The notes under the pieces: generated by a model
Databases searched by the model: none
The model's input: only the letters and a program-made list of their open reading frames with translations
What the model was told of the DNA's origin: nothing
In this document: positions 43,750 through 53,950 of the stretch, piece by piece
How the letters are laid out: every line of letters starts with the position of its first letter
How positions within the stretch are numbered: the first letter of the stretch is position 1
DNA from: Anniella stebbinsi
Lineage: Eukaryota > Chordata > Lepidosauria > Squamata > Anniellidae
Assembly (NCBI GenBank): GCA_029215795.1
Contig: JARDYH010000001.1
Coordinates: 401,921,154 to 401,985,153, forward strand
Reading direction: 5' to 3'
Length of the DNA stretch: 64,000 nucleotides
Made by a program: the position numbers and the translations under genes

Positions 43750-44806
43750 TAGGGGTGTGCATGGACCCAAAAATCGGATTGGAATTGGAACCGGAACCGA
43801 CGCCTCGGATCAGATTGGATCGGAGGTTTCCCGGTTCGGATCGTATCCGATTCCGATCTGAAAATTGGACGTCCGATTTTCAGATCGGACGCCATTTGAG
43901 GTGTTTTCGCCATAGGCTTGGATTGGGGGAAAGAAAGCTTTTCCCTAATGCAAGCCTATCCGGAAAACATGGGGGGGGGGGTGAGTGGGGACCTAACTCC
44001 CCCATCTCTATCCCTCCCCCCCCACTCATGCGCCTTACCTGCCAGGGCCGTCCACTGCCGTCTGCTGTTGTCCGCTGATCCCTTCTATTGAGAAACAGGC
44101 TTAGCGGCCTGCCTCTCAGCAGCATGCCGGGTGATGCCGTCACCCAGTGTGCTTCTGAGAGACAGGCCGCGAATCCTGTTTCTCAGTAGAAGGGACCAGC
44201 GGATGGCAGCGGACGGCCCTGGCAGGTAAGTGGGGACCTCCCTCTCCCTCCCCCTCCCCCCCACTCACGCTCCTTACCTGCTGGCGTCCCATGCTGTCGT
44301 CCGCTGCTTCCGTACTACTGATAAGCTGGCCTTGTGGCCTGTTTCTCAATAGTACGGAAGCAGCGGATGGCAACGTGGGATGCCGGCAGGTAACTGGGGA
44401 CCTCTCCCTCCCTCCCTCCCCCTCCCTCTCTCATGCTCCTTACCTGCTGCCTCCTTGCTGCCATCCACTGCTGCCCGCTGCTTCAGTAGTACTGAGAAAA
44501 GGGCCTTGCGGCCTGTTCCACAGTGTGGAACAGGCCGCAAGGCCTGTTTCTCAGTAGTACTGAAGCAGCGGATGGTAGTGGATGGTAGCGAGGAGGCAGC
44601 AGGTAAGGAGCGTGAGTGGGGGGAGGGGGGGAGGAGGTCCGAGGTCCAATCCTCTGATCTTTTCCAATCCAGATTGGGTCTTTTCGTATTGTATCGGATT
44701 AGATTGGACGATCTAGATGCTAGGGATCAGAATCAGATAATTGTATCCGATTTTGCATGGATCAGGTCCGGATCGTGGATTGGACCCAATCTGCTGCACA
44801 CCCTTA
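43750..44806. mobile_element. Complete GC-rich modular fold-back hAT-like element
   Basis: A 1057-bp element with 8-bp target duplications GTAAAGAC at 43742-43749 and 44807-44814. Termini are TAGGGGTGTGCA and TGCACACCCTTA. The left subterminal zone is dense in CGGATC/GATCGG. A small palindrome centres near AAGCTT (43934). Three CTTACC...GGTAA-bounded palindromic modules follow: 44034-44230, 44273-44395 and 44439-44607. Their sequences differ from those at 6687-8017 apart from the boundaries. No transposase. Confidence 0.9.
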
Positions 44807-44821
44807 GTAAAGACATAATAT

Positions 44822-44865
44822 CAATCAATCAATCTTTATTATTAATAGTCCACCGACCATAATAT
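44822..44865 (-). mobile_element. 44-bp retroelement tail with 15-bp TSD
   Basis: The insert starts with (CAAT)n-like CAATCAATCAATC and is flanked by identical GTAAAGACATAATAT at 44807-44821 and 44866-44880. The repeat at one end and long target duplication show target-primed reverse transcription of a severely 5'-truncated, minus-oriented LINE or SINE tail. Confidence 0.8.
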
Positions 44866-45316
44866 GTAAAGACATAATATAAAATACAGTATAAAAGCAC
44901 AACCAGGGTAAAACCGAGCAGCAATGCAGCAATCAATACGGATTTAAAATACAAATTTAAATAGCAAGGTTAAAAATCAAACTGGAGAACTGTGAAAATA
45001 CTGTGAAAATAAAAAAGGTCTTCACCTGGCGTCTAAAGGAGTATAATGTAGATGTCAGGTTAACCTCTCTAGGGAGCTCATTCCACAGCCATGGTGCTAC
45101 AGCAGAGAAGACCCTTCTCCTGGTAGCCACCTCCCTCCCTTCCTGTGGCAGGGGCTCACAGAGAAAGACCCCTGTAGATGATCGTAGGATCCAGGCAGGC
45201 ACATATGGGAGGAGGTGGTCCTTCAGATAACCTGGCCCCAGATTGTTTAGGGCTTTGAAAGTTAATACCAGCACTATGAATCGGGCCCAGACCGATTCAT
45301 GTAGACCATCACTCAA

Positions 45317-45641
45317 TTCTGAAAATATCAGGTGATGAAGTAGGCAGGGTGCAAATCAAGAAGAACTTTCGAAGGAAAAAAAAGGATTTTGAATTCGGCA
45401 CAGAAACAAACTGAGCTACAAGTATGGATGTACTAAGACAGGTGTAATAGGTTCACAATGTGCTTATCAAAAGATGGGTGGCAGCAAGCGCTTTGTCATG
45501 TTTCCCCAAAGCTGTGTATTGCAGCAGGATCAGAGCAACGGAGGACATCCGTCTCTGTCAGCAGGGGAACTAATCCGGTCGTTGCCAGAGACCTCATTGC
45601 TGCTGCCACTAGGAGCCTGAAAGCCCTTAGCACATCACAAT
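45317..45641. other. Unrecognised spacer
   Basis: No gene or repeat is recognised between the L2-type LINE and the next fold-back element. Confidence 0.4.
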
Positions 45642-46779
45642 GTAAATACAGTTATGCTTCCAACTTTTTTTATTTTTAAAGATACAAACAGGAAACTTGG
45701 GCACATTACAGGTAACACTTTGCTTGATATGTGTGTGAAATTTCAGAAAGCTAGGTCCAGGCATGTAGTGGCACGGTATTTTTGAAACAATGAGGAAAGA
45801 AATGCCTATAATTTTTTATTTTAAAAGTTAGAAGTCTGAATGTTGCTCTCTTTGTAGATGGGTTAGGGGTAGTAGGCTACAATTTTTTTAGATTAAAAGT
45901 TACAACAACATGGAGTTTTGACAGATAAAAGAGGGAGGGGGAGGCGGGGGAGGGGGTGCAATTGTCAGCCCAAGCCTCTGTGGAAAAACTTTTGTAACTT
46001 TTAATCTAAAAAATCCATAGCCATCAAATACCTGGACCTATCATTCTGAAATTTCTCACAGATAACTACCACTAACCCATCTACAAAGTGAGCAACATTC
46101 AGACTTCTAACTTTTAAAATAAAAAAAATTATAGGTGTTTCTTTCCTCATTGGTTCAAAAATACCTTGCCACTACATGCCTGGACCTAGCTTTCTGAAAT
46201 TTCACACACATATCAAGCAAAGTGTTACCTGTAATGTGCCCAAGTTTCCTGTTTGTATCTTTAAAAATAAAAAAATTGGAGGCATAACTGTATTTACCCC
46301 ACTACTACCCCTTTTTCTAAAATTAATTGCCACACAAGGTAAGCACCTACGTTTCTGAAATTTCACATACATAGGTCTCAATGTACCACCTACAATGTGG
46401 CAAAGTTTCATGTGTGGATCTTTAAAAATGAAAAGTTATAGACATTCCTGGTTTTTTATTAAAAAATTAATTGCTGCAAAATGCCTGCACCAATCGTTCT
46501 GAAATTTCTCACAGATAACTACCCCTAACCCATCTACAAAGTGCCCAAGTTTCATCCTTCTATCTTTAAAAATGAAAAAGTTATAGGCGTTTTTGTAACA
46601 CAATACTAGGCTATGGGGAAATGCATTCAAAATGGCGTCCGATCCGAAAATCGGACATCCGATTTTCGGATTGGAATCGGATCGGATCTGCCCAACCTCT
46701 GATCCGATCTGATCCGGTTCACCAGGTCCGATTCCAATCCGCTATCCGATCCGATCCGTGGGGTCAGTGCACGTCCCTA
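45642..46779. mobile_element. Hybrid fold-back element, left end truncated
   Basis: The right terminus GTGCACGTCCCTA ends at 46779 with a GATCCGATCC-rich subterminal zone (46634-46760), as in the GC-rich family. The rest is AT-rich: long inverted arms (45642-45930 against 45960-46297) plus three related modules carrying CTGAAATTTC-CACA and CTTTAAAAATxAAAAA-TTATAGxC. The 46298-46779 part lacks a mirrored left partner, so about 480 bp is missing on the left. GTTTTAGT (46780-46787) would be the right target duplication. Confidence 0.75.
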
Positions 46780-46866
46780 GTTTTAGTGGTCTTGTTGTCA
46801 AAAGTCCAGTTGCTGTCTTCAGTTCAAATGTGTCCTGAGAGTTTCAGCCAATGGGTGGTATAGAAA

Positions 46867-46899
46867 GGTAATCAATCAATCAATCAATCAATCAATCTT
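46867..46899. repeat. (ATCA)n microsatellite
   Basis: About eight ATCA units following AGAAAGGTA; likely the poly-repeat tail of a retroelement. Confidence 0.9.
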
Positions 46900-48095
46900 G
46901 TTAGTTTACCAAAACAATACAGCAAGCTTTCCCAACGTGGCACCTGCTGGATATGTTGGGCTACAATTGGCCATGCTGGCTGTGGATGATGGGAAGTGCA
47001 GTCCACAGACATCTGGAGGGCACCCAGTAGGAGAATACTTGAATTTCAGGTAGTTTTTTTTTGTGGTTGACTATCCTGCTGGTTTTAGTGCTGACCTTAT
47101 CTCCATTTCAAATGTTTTCTACTGTTTTATAAGGCACCATGTGGTCCTCCTGATACAGGTGTGAAGCAGATAGATAACATTGGCTTGTTATTGGCAGGAT
47201 GGCAGAATTTATTATGGAAGATGGAGACATGTTTCCTCATGAGCTTGTGAACCAGCAGTGATTTTCAGGGGTTTCCCCTCTCCATCAGTTTGAAGATCAA
47301 TTCTACTTCACCCTTGTTAAACCTTGACACGTGATCCACAGCAAAATAATTTAAAATTGTAGATCTAGTCTTCATGAGAGGAGAATGGGAGACAGGAAGG
47401 AATCAAAATGGGTAATTCAAGTCTCCCTCTCTATTTTTTTAGAACAACAACAACTGAAAGACACTCCCCCCTTTTCTTTGAAGGAAAAGGACTGATTCTC
47501 TTTGGTATTTCGAAAGCCTTGAAACTTTAGGATAATATAAAACACATGAAAAGTACTCCTGACTCAGGGTATTTTCCAGAGGCCCGTTGGCAATTCTTCA
47601 GCAGAATTTGCTGGGTTTGGATCAAGCCCTTAAAGCTATTTCTAGTGTGCTCATGGAACAATGGGAGATTTTGTATTTTTGAATGTGACTTCTTAAAGAG
47701 ATTAGAGGAGTGGAGAGATGAACCTCACTGCTCCATAGTGAAGCACATTACATTTCCAATGCTTCTTGGTAGCCATGGGCTGCTTTATTCAACAACTGCA
47801 ACATAAAGCAATGGCATTCATGTGAAGGAGTTGTCACAGGCGCTACATTAAATGCATAGCATTTGGATGACCCCAATCATGTTGTTGTTTTAGATCTAGT
47901 TTATGTGTATAGGCCACAATCTGGATCTGGACCATTGCCACACTATTAATTTATCTGGTTTGACCGCTGTTTTGGCCATGTTTTGATGTGTGTGTGTGTT
48001 TTTAAATACTTCTTTTTTAAATTTGTTGTATGACACTTAGCCACGGGGGGGGGGGGGGAGAAAGTGGGACATACGTATTATCGTAAACTGATAAA
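46900..48095. other. Low-repeat sequence with a MITE-like fragment
   Basis: 46920-47035 (CTTTCCCAACGTGG, GGCTACAATTGGCC, GGATGATGGGAAGTGCAGTC) is a decayed copy of the palindromic MITE at 59860-59985. An 86-codon frame at 47546-47806 has no recognisable domain. A poly-G run lies at 48044-48058. Confidence 0.4.
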
Positions 48096-48232
48096 AAAGG
48101 GTTCAGTCCTGTGCATGTTTAGACAGAGAATAGTCCTACAATTCCCAGCATACCCCAGCCAGCATTCATGGCTGGGGAATCCTGGGTTGTAGGACTTTCT
48201 TCTGTCTAAACATACATAGGATTGTGCCCTAA
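48096..48232. mobile_element. Short palindromic MITE (TATGCATGTTTAGACAG family)
   Basis: The arms CTGTGCATGTTTAGACAGAG...CCTACAATTCCCAGCA and TCCTGGGTTGTAGGACTTTC...TCTGTCTAAACATACATAGG form a hairpin. Third copy in the window. Confidence 0.75.
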
Positions 48233-49098
48233 TGCAAAAACTGCTGCTGCTCACACCACTTGGTGTTATATCTCTGCTTAAGCAATGTTGAAGTGAAATT
48301 AATAGGGGTTCAAGGCAAACGGACAACTTCACATTGTACATAGGTGGCCTTTAAAATTGCCAGCGTCACTAATCCCCGATTAGGTATAACAAGGCTCTGT
48401 TTTTGCCTTTCAGATGGCTTCTTGGAGTCACATGTAACTCATCAGGGCTAGATTTTAAACATCTTTGTTAGCATAGCGGGAGAGGTTAGTCAAGATTAGT
48501 CCCATGGGTGCAATTCTTCAAACTTAGAGCGACACACATTTATTTGAATGCGTTTCTACATCTACAAATGGTTTAAAGTTCTACCCTGGCAGTATGTCTG
48601 GAGATAAACTCAACGGTGGTGGCCAGATTCCCAGGGGCTGAGTGCACCGACTTGTGGAAGTTGATGAAGTTTAGCAGCCAAACCACGCTGGCTTGCTGAT
48701 GTACTTAGAGCTGGATTGTTGTTGATTTGGTAGTGGTTCTATTCAAGGCAGCACAGTCTTTGTTTTTTATTTTAAAAAATCCAGCTGTTTTCAGCTCTGC
48801 CTTTGAAGATTGGCAACTTGCAATGGCAAACCCCCCCTTTTGCAAAAGGATTGAATGGGAATGAGTAGAAGGCCATCTCAGGGAGAGATAAGACAGCATG
48901 GCCGATTCCACCAGTTGGGTTGAGACCTCTGACCAGCTGCCATTTTGTTTGCATCCTCGCCTCCAGCAATTGCATCAATTGCACCAAGCTTCTTCAGAGG
49001 GAGGGTTAATCAGCAAGTCTTTCTCCGCTGCCTGGCTGCCCTAGACCAGCACCCTAACCCTAACCCTTGCCATAGGGACCTGATTGTGTGTATGTGGC
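48233..49098. other. Unrecognised sequence
   Basis: No gene is seen. A 2.5-unit CCCTAACCCTAACCCT run at about 49053-49067 is too short to call an interstitial telomere. Confidence 0.4.
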
Positions 49099-49132
49099 TG
49101 ACTCTAAAAATCAAAAGGAGTAGAGCATCCAA

Positions 49133-49789
49133 CTCAGGGCAAAAAAAGGAGAGAAGCAGGTTCTCAGGATGCTAAAATACTTTATTTCAAAGCCCAACAT
49201 GTTTCGGCTTGTGTTGTTTTTTAAGGCCTTCTTCAGGGGGTTGATAAGAGATGTCTGCAGAAATCCTCTTAATGGGATTATAGTCTCCTATGATAATCAC
49301 TGGTAGGCTGACCAGATAAAATCCAGGTCAGGGCTCATGTAACTTTAACAGTTGTAGAGAAAAGGGAATTTCAGCCAGTGTCATTAGTATGCAATGAGTT
49401 CCTGGTGAAATTCCCTCTTCATCACAACAATTAAAGTTGCAGGCACTATACTAGAATCACCATATACAAAAGAAAGCAGGGGCCCTGCAACTTTAACTAT
49501 TGTGATGAAGAGGGAATTTCACCAGGAACTAATTGCATACCAATGACACTGGTTGAAATTCCCTTTTCTCTACAACTGTTAAAGTTACATGAGCCCTGAC
49601 CTGGATTTTATTTGGTCACCCTAATTACTGGGGATTATCATCCTGTTAAGAGTATTTCTGCAGAATCTCTTATCAATCCCCTGAAGAAGGCCTTAAAAAC
49701 AACATAGGCTGAAACGCGTTAAAGGGCTTGGAAATAAAGTATCTAAGCACTCTGAGAACCTGCTCCTTCTCTCCTTTTTTTGCCCTGAC
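49133..49789. mobile_element. Palindromic element split by a second palindromic MITE
   Basis: The left arm 49133-49302 is mirrored by 49624-49789: AGGGCAAAAAAAGGAGAG, GGTTCTCAG, ACTTTATTTC, AAGGCCTTCTTCAGGGG and GATAAGAGAT recur as reverse complements. Removing the inner element gives the hairpin apex GATAATC-ACTGGG-GATTATC. TGACTCTAAAA occurs directly repeated at 49099-49109 and 49786-49796 and may be a target duplication. Each arm contains a CTGAAGAAGGCC...GAAAC motif. Confidence 0.8.
49303..49623. mobile_element. Palindromic MITE, copy 2
   Basis: A 321-bp near copy of 9113-9432, beginning TAGGCTGACCAGATAAAATC and ending with its complement. Flanking octamers ATCACTGG (49295-49302) and ATTACTGG (49624-49631) match at 7 of 8 positions, an aged 8-bp target duplication. 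Confidence 0.9.
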
Positions 49790-49797
49790 TCTAAAAG

Positions 49798-51982
49798 TCC
49801 CATTTCCCATGCATATTGGTGATGCTATAGAAATAAATAACAAAGTAGCCTGCTTGGAGAATGCAAAGCAAGACTTTGTATTTGGATGTTTGGTTGGTAG
49901 AATCCATGATTTGACAGAGCAGCAGCAGTAATGATAATATTTTTTTAAAAAAACTGCCCAGAACCAAGCACTCGACACAAAATTATTAAATTGCTGCAAA
50001 TATCAATTGCCCCTGCCCCATTTTCTTCCTCTTTCCTCAGGGTGGGAGATTAATAGCGGACTCTTACAAAAATAACAACGAAAAGCACTGATTTTCCCAT
50101 GCTGGCCGTGGATTTATTTCTCTGACTGATTTTCAAAGCCTCTAGCTATTTTTCTCATGTGAAGTGGGGAGGGGGACTATCCTAGCCCGGCCCAGGGAAA
50201 TTTGTAGCCATTCTGCTATAAATCTAAAACTGGGTTGTGGCTGCTCGCTTTGTCCCGCTCTGTGCAAGAGAAAAAGAGAGCTTACTTTGTTGTGCTTCGT
50301 TTTGCCAAGTTATTACAGGCACATGGCAGAGTGGAATAAAGGAAATGACTCAGGGGTTTTTATCCTCCTCCCTCTGCATTAGTGTGGGTAGATATTGGAC
50401 TATTGGTCTCCTTTTACATGAGTTATTTATTAAGTGGTTATGAAATGTCAGGCCCAGGGCAAGAGGCCATGTCGATTCCAGTAGAGGAAAGCATTGGATC
50501 TTGCAAACAAGCATGACCTAATGATACTGACAAGCTTTAGAAGTATCAGATCATTGACTCCAGCTCCAGGTTTTTGTATGCCCTTGGGAAAGTCTACTTT
50601 CTCACTGTCATTGCCCCCACCTGTCATTGCTCCTCATCCTCCTTCTCATCATTTCTATCACCTGCTTTCCTGATAGACAGAGAGCCAGTGAGCAAGTAGA
50701 CAGTGAAAACTTCACTGTATCAAACTAAGAGCTATTTGAACCCATGCAAAGCTGGGTCCAGTAGCTAGTTACAACTTAAAGGGGTGAAGGCTTTTTCCAG
50801 CACATCTGATCTTGTACAAGCTGTTGAGGTTCCCCATAATCCACCAGTAGGTTGGACATCCACCAATCTCGCGTTCAGCTTTCTCCATGATCTCACGCTC
50901 TTCAACTTTCACCCTTTGTCATTCCCTTTTTTCCAGACTCCCCAGCCCTGTTTCTTATAGCGTATTTGACTCATGGAAATGTCATCATCTTTCAGGTAAT
51001 GTCCCATAGATGCTTTGGCTTGAAAAGAAGTAAGTTAGTCAGCACGTTAGAATTTGACTTGGAGGCCAGAGTTACGACAACTTGGTCTGCTAAAAGAAGC
51101 ATCCTGTGGAGGCTTCTATGGATACAAGTTCCCAGAATATTGTGGTTTCACTCTTGATAGGAAGATGGATAGGTCTTGTTTGATTATGAGCTTTTAAGTG
51201 GTGAAATTCTGCACTCAGAGCAAAGCAGCATATTGTTGGTTGGCAAGGTCGTTGCTCATGGTGCCTGGCTGAATGCCAGAGAATTTGGATCATTCGTTTT
51301 CTGAGTGGCAGTTGGGTTCACATTAGAGGGACAGAAAGCCTTCTGAAATCTGTATATCAAAGCGAGCTATCACAGGTTGCAAAATGCCAGCTTTTAAGAC
51401 ATTAAAAATCAGGACCGGTGGGAATGTTCAGTGAATTGTTCCCAAATCTTTTTGCCTGGTTCACTGATTGATCTCTCAAATGAAAGAAAAATTGTAGTAG
51501 GTTTTTGTTCTCTACTGGATCACATTGCTATGGCTATGCAGGGATTCGTGAGGTATAAGACCTTCCCCAGTGCAGCTCGTTTCCACATTAATCTGAATTT
51601 GAGATCCTCCACCCATATAAGCCACCCCTCCCTCACTCTGAAAGACTACCCCAATATAAAAAGCCCATGGCAAAACAATGCTTTCAAAAGGCAACTGTAG
51701 CTGTGTGTTTTATTTTTCCTCATAGCCAGAGTGCCACCTTCGCAAGTCTGGCTGAGTAGCTAACTGACCATCTTCCTTTATATACAACCAGCTGACTGTC
51801 TTCCTCTATATACAACCAGTTGACCCCTGAGATCTTCAGAGGAGGCCTTATTGGTCATTCTGCAACCAACAGAATTTCACCATGTAAATAGCGTGCAAGG
51901 GGGGGGGGCGTCTCAGTAGTGGGAACAACACTCTTGAACACTCTCCCATGCGTGGTTTGAGAGGCAGATGCTGTAATTGCTT
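49798..51982. other. Low-repeat region, candidate regulatory sequence
   Basis: No gene is supported and no repeat family is recognised. 49950-50450 (GATTAATAGCGGACTCTTAC, TGATTTTCAAAGCCTCTAGC) is complex and looks single-copy, as expected for conserved non-coding sequence. That is a guess without alignment. Confidence 0.35.
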
Positions 51983-52222
51983 TTACCGTATTTCTTTGAT
52001 TCTAAGACACCATCGATTGTAAGATGCACCTTAATTTCAGTACCACCAACAGAAAAAAAGCTTTGATTCTAAGAATAATAATAATAATAAAATAAAATGC
52101 TAAAATATAACTAAAATTCAAAAACTGTGATTCTAAGACGCCATCGATTCTAAGATGCACCCCATTTTTAGAGACATTTATATGGGGGGAAAAGTGTGTC
52201 TTAGAATTGAAGAATTACGGTA
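51983..52222. mobile_element. Palindromic MITE (TTACCGTATTTCTT termini)
   Basis: It begins TTACCGTATTTCTTTGATTC and ends TTGAAGAATTACGGTA. The interior repeats TTCTAAGAC-CCATCGATT-TAAGATGCACC twice on the plus strand and its complement at the right end. An AATAATAATAATAAT tract sits in the middle. Superfamily uncertain. Confidence 0.7.
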
Positions 52223-52301
52223 TATCACATGATATATGAAGTTTAGTGTGAACCACGTAGAGATTTTGGTATATTAAGCTATAAGGAAGTATCAGATGAT
52301 A

Positions 52302-52321
52302 GATTAGATAGATAGATAGAT

Positions 52322-52405
<84 letters not shown>

Positions 52406-52415
52406 ATAGATAGAT
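52302..52415. repeat. (GATA)n microsatellite
   Basis: More than 20 GATA units with a few GATGATA interruptions. GATA arrays are well known in squamate genomes. Confidence 0.95.
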
Positions 52416-52504
52416 TTAAAGGAAACAGGAGGGGGGCAAACCAGGAATTTTAATCTGAGCTCACTGTTAGAAGCCAATGCATTAAACCAATGAATTTAAG
52501 AGAG

Positions 52505-52700
52505 CCGTGAAGACTGCTGTCTTCCGGCAGGCCTACCCAGTTGAATTTTAAGATGTTTTTAATAATGTATTTGTTTTTATCTGTTTTAATGGTTTATCTA
52601 TTTTATGATTTTTATATTTATATTTATTGTTGTTCCCTGCCTCGATCTGGATGGAGAGGCGGGTTAGAAATAAAATAAAATAAATAAATAAATAAATAAT
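52505..52700 (+). mobile_element. LINE 3' tail (L2/CR1 group)
   Basis: GAAGACTGCTGTCTTCCGGC would encode the ...VKTAVFRQA... end of ORF2. It is followed by an AT-rich 3' region, CTCGATCTGGATGGAGAGGC and (AAAT)n. A different family from the CCGCCCAGAGAGC tails. Confidence 0.65.
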
Positions 52701-53564
52701 AATGTTTTCCCCAGATATCCTTCCAGTCTTTCCCAACTCTCTTGTAAACCTCAAAGGAGCACTAGGAGCTTGCTGTTGTAGGGCGATTCGTATTTGAGAA
52801 TAAAATTATTTGGGGGAGGGAGGGAGGAAGAAGGTGCTCTGTTATGAGGATTCCCTCCCCTCCCATATGGCTCATTCTAGATATATCTCTTGGCTACCCC
52901 AACTTCGCCTGTGCTGAGAGAAATAGTCGCTGTTTTGGAACCCACAACACAGGTAGTGTTTATCACATGGTGCTTGCAATGTTTATTTGCCGTGCCAAGA
53001 TTAGACACCTGTCCTTTAAAATGTATTAGTGCTTGAAGGTGGTGGTGGTGGTGGTGGTGGTGGTGTGTCCCCGTGCCTTTCCCTTGAAAGGGTGCCCAAT
53101 GTTTTCTCTTCATAAAAGAGAGGACTCGAATCAACATTTATGTAAATCACATTGGGGCTCGTTTATTGGCAGTAGCAATATTTTCTACCTATCCTTTATA
53201 GTGTGTGTGGGGGGGAGGGGAAGGTCGAGACACAGTGAAACTGCCCAACTCAACACTGGAAACCGCACATTCAAAAATACAAAGAATGGCTGATAACTTG
53301 ATTTCCTTTTTGCCTTGTGCAAACCCTCTGCAGCGCAACAGCAATTAGCAGAAGAAGTGCCTTGGCGGACCCTGCCTCAGGGTGGCATGTGTTGCTCTGT
53401 CTACATTGGGGGAGAGGAACCTGTGGCCTCCAGATCCCATTGAATTCCAACTCCAAGAGTCAGGAATGATTATAGATGTAGTACAATTTCCATAGGGATG
53501 CAGTTTCCCCAGCCCTGGGTCTAAGTTGTCCTCCGTAAGTGTGTATGACTTTTAAAAATGTAGT
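52701..53564. other. Unrecognised, with a (GGT)n microsatellite
   Basis: (GGT)n occupies 53038-53065; the polyvaline and polyhistidine frames there are its translation. No gene. Confidence 0.45.
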
Positions 53565-53950
53565 CAAAGTCTCTTACTCTCATAATGCTAGAACTCAGGG
53601 TCATCTAATGAACCAGATTGGCTATAGATTCAGGATGTGGGAGGGGGACCTTTATGAAAAACCAACAATGATGCATAAAGAGATTGATGGAAGTCACTGC
53701 TACAGGAACTGGTCATGTCTGCTGCTTAGATGACTTAAAAAGGGGATTAGACAAATTCAGGGAGGAGGAGCAGGAGGAGATGGAAGAGATGGAGATCTCT
53801 ATCAATGGTTCTTACCCATGATGACTAAACAGAGTCCATATATTCAGAGGCGGTCTATCTCTGAATACCAGGGAATTGCATTCCTGCCCTATGTGTGGGC
53901 TTCCTGGTGACATATGTTTGGCTGCTATGGAAAGGCAGATAAGATGGGGG
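53565..53950 (+). mobile_element. CR1/L2-group LINE 3' end
   Basis: GCTAGAACTCAGGGTCATC, GGGGATTAGACAAATTCAGG, CTCTATCAATGGTTCTTACC and TGTGTGGGCTTCCTGG follow the order of the 4955-5445 copy, with a GGAGGAGCAGGAGGAG expansion inside. Confidence 0.65.

Larger units (their letters stand above)
43624..45316 (-). mobile_element. L2-type LINE 3' end, antisense, interrupted by two insertions
   Basis: The 3' tail begins at (ATTT)n near 43624 and reads CGCCCAATAGCCAAAGCGC. The LINE breaks at 43749 and resumes at 44881, after a fold-back element and a 44-bp retro-tail. The minus-strand frame 44957-45316 then reads LVLTFKALNNLGPGYLK, LLPYVPAWILRSS and RRVFSAVAPWLWNELPREV. Truncated upstream; no catalytic domain remains. 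Confidence 0.8.

Noticed and set aside
49053..49067. Interstitial telomeric repeat
   Set aside because: Only about 2.5 CCCTAA units; compatible with chance.
52877..53137. Polyhistidine/polyvaline protein frames
   Set aside because: Translation of a (GGT)n microsatellite.
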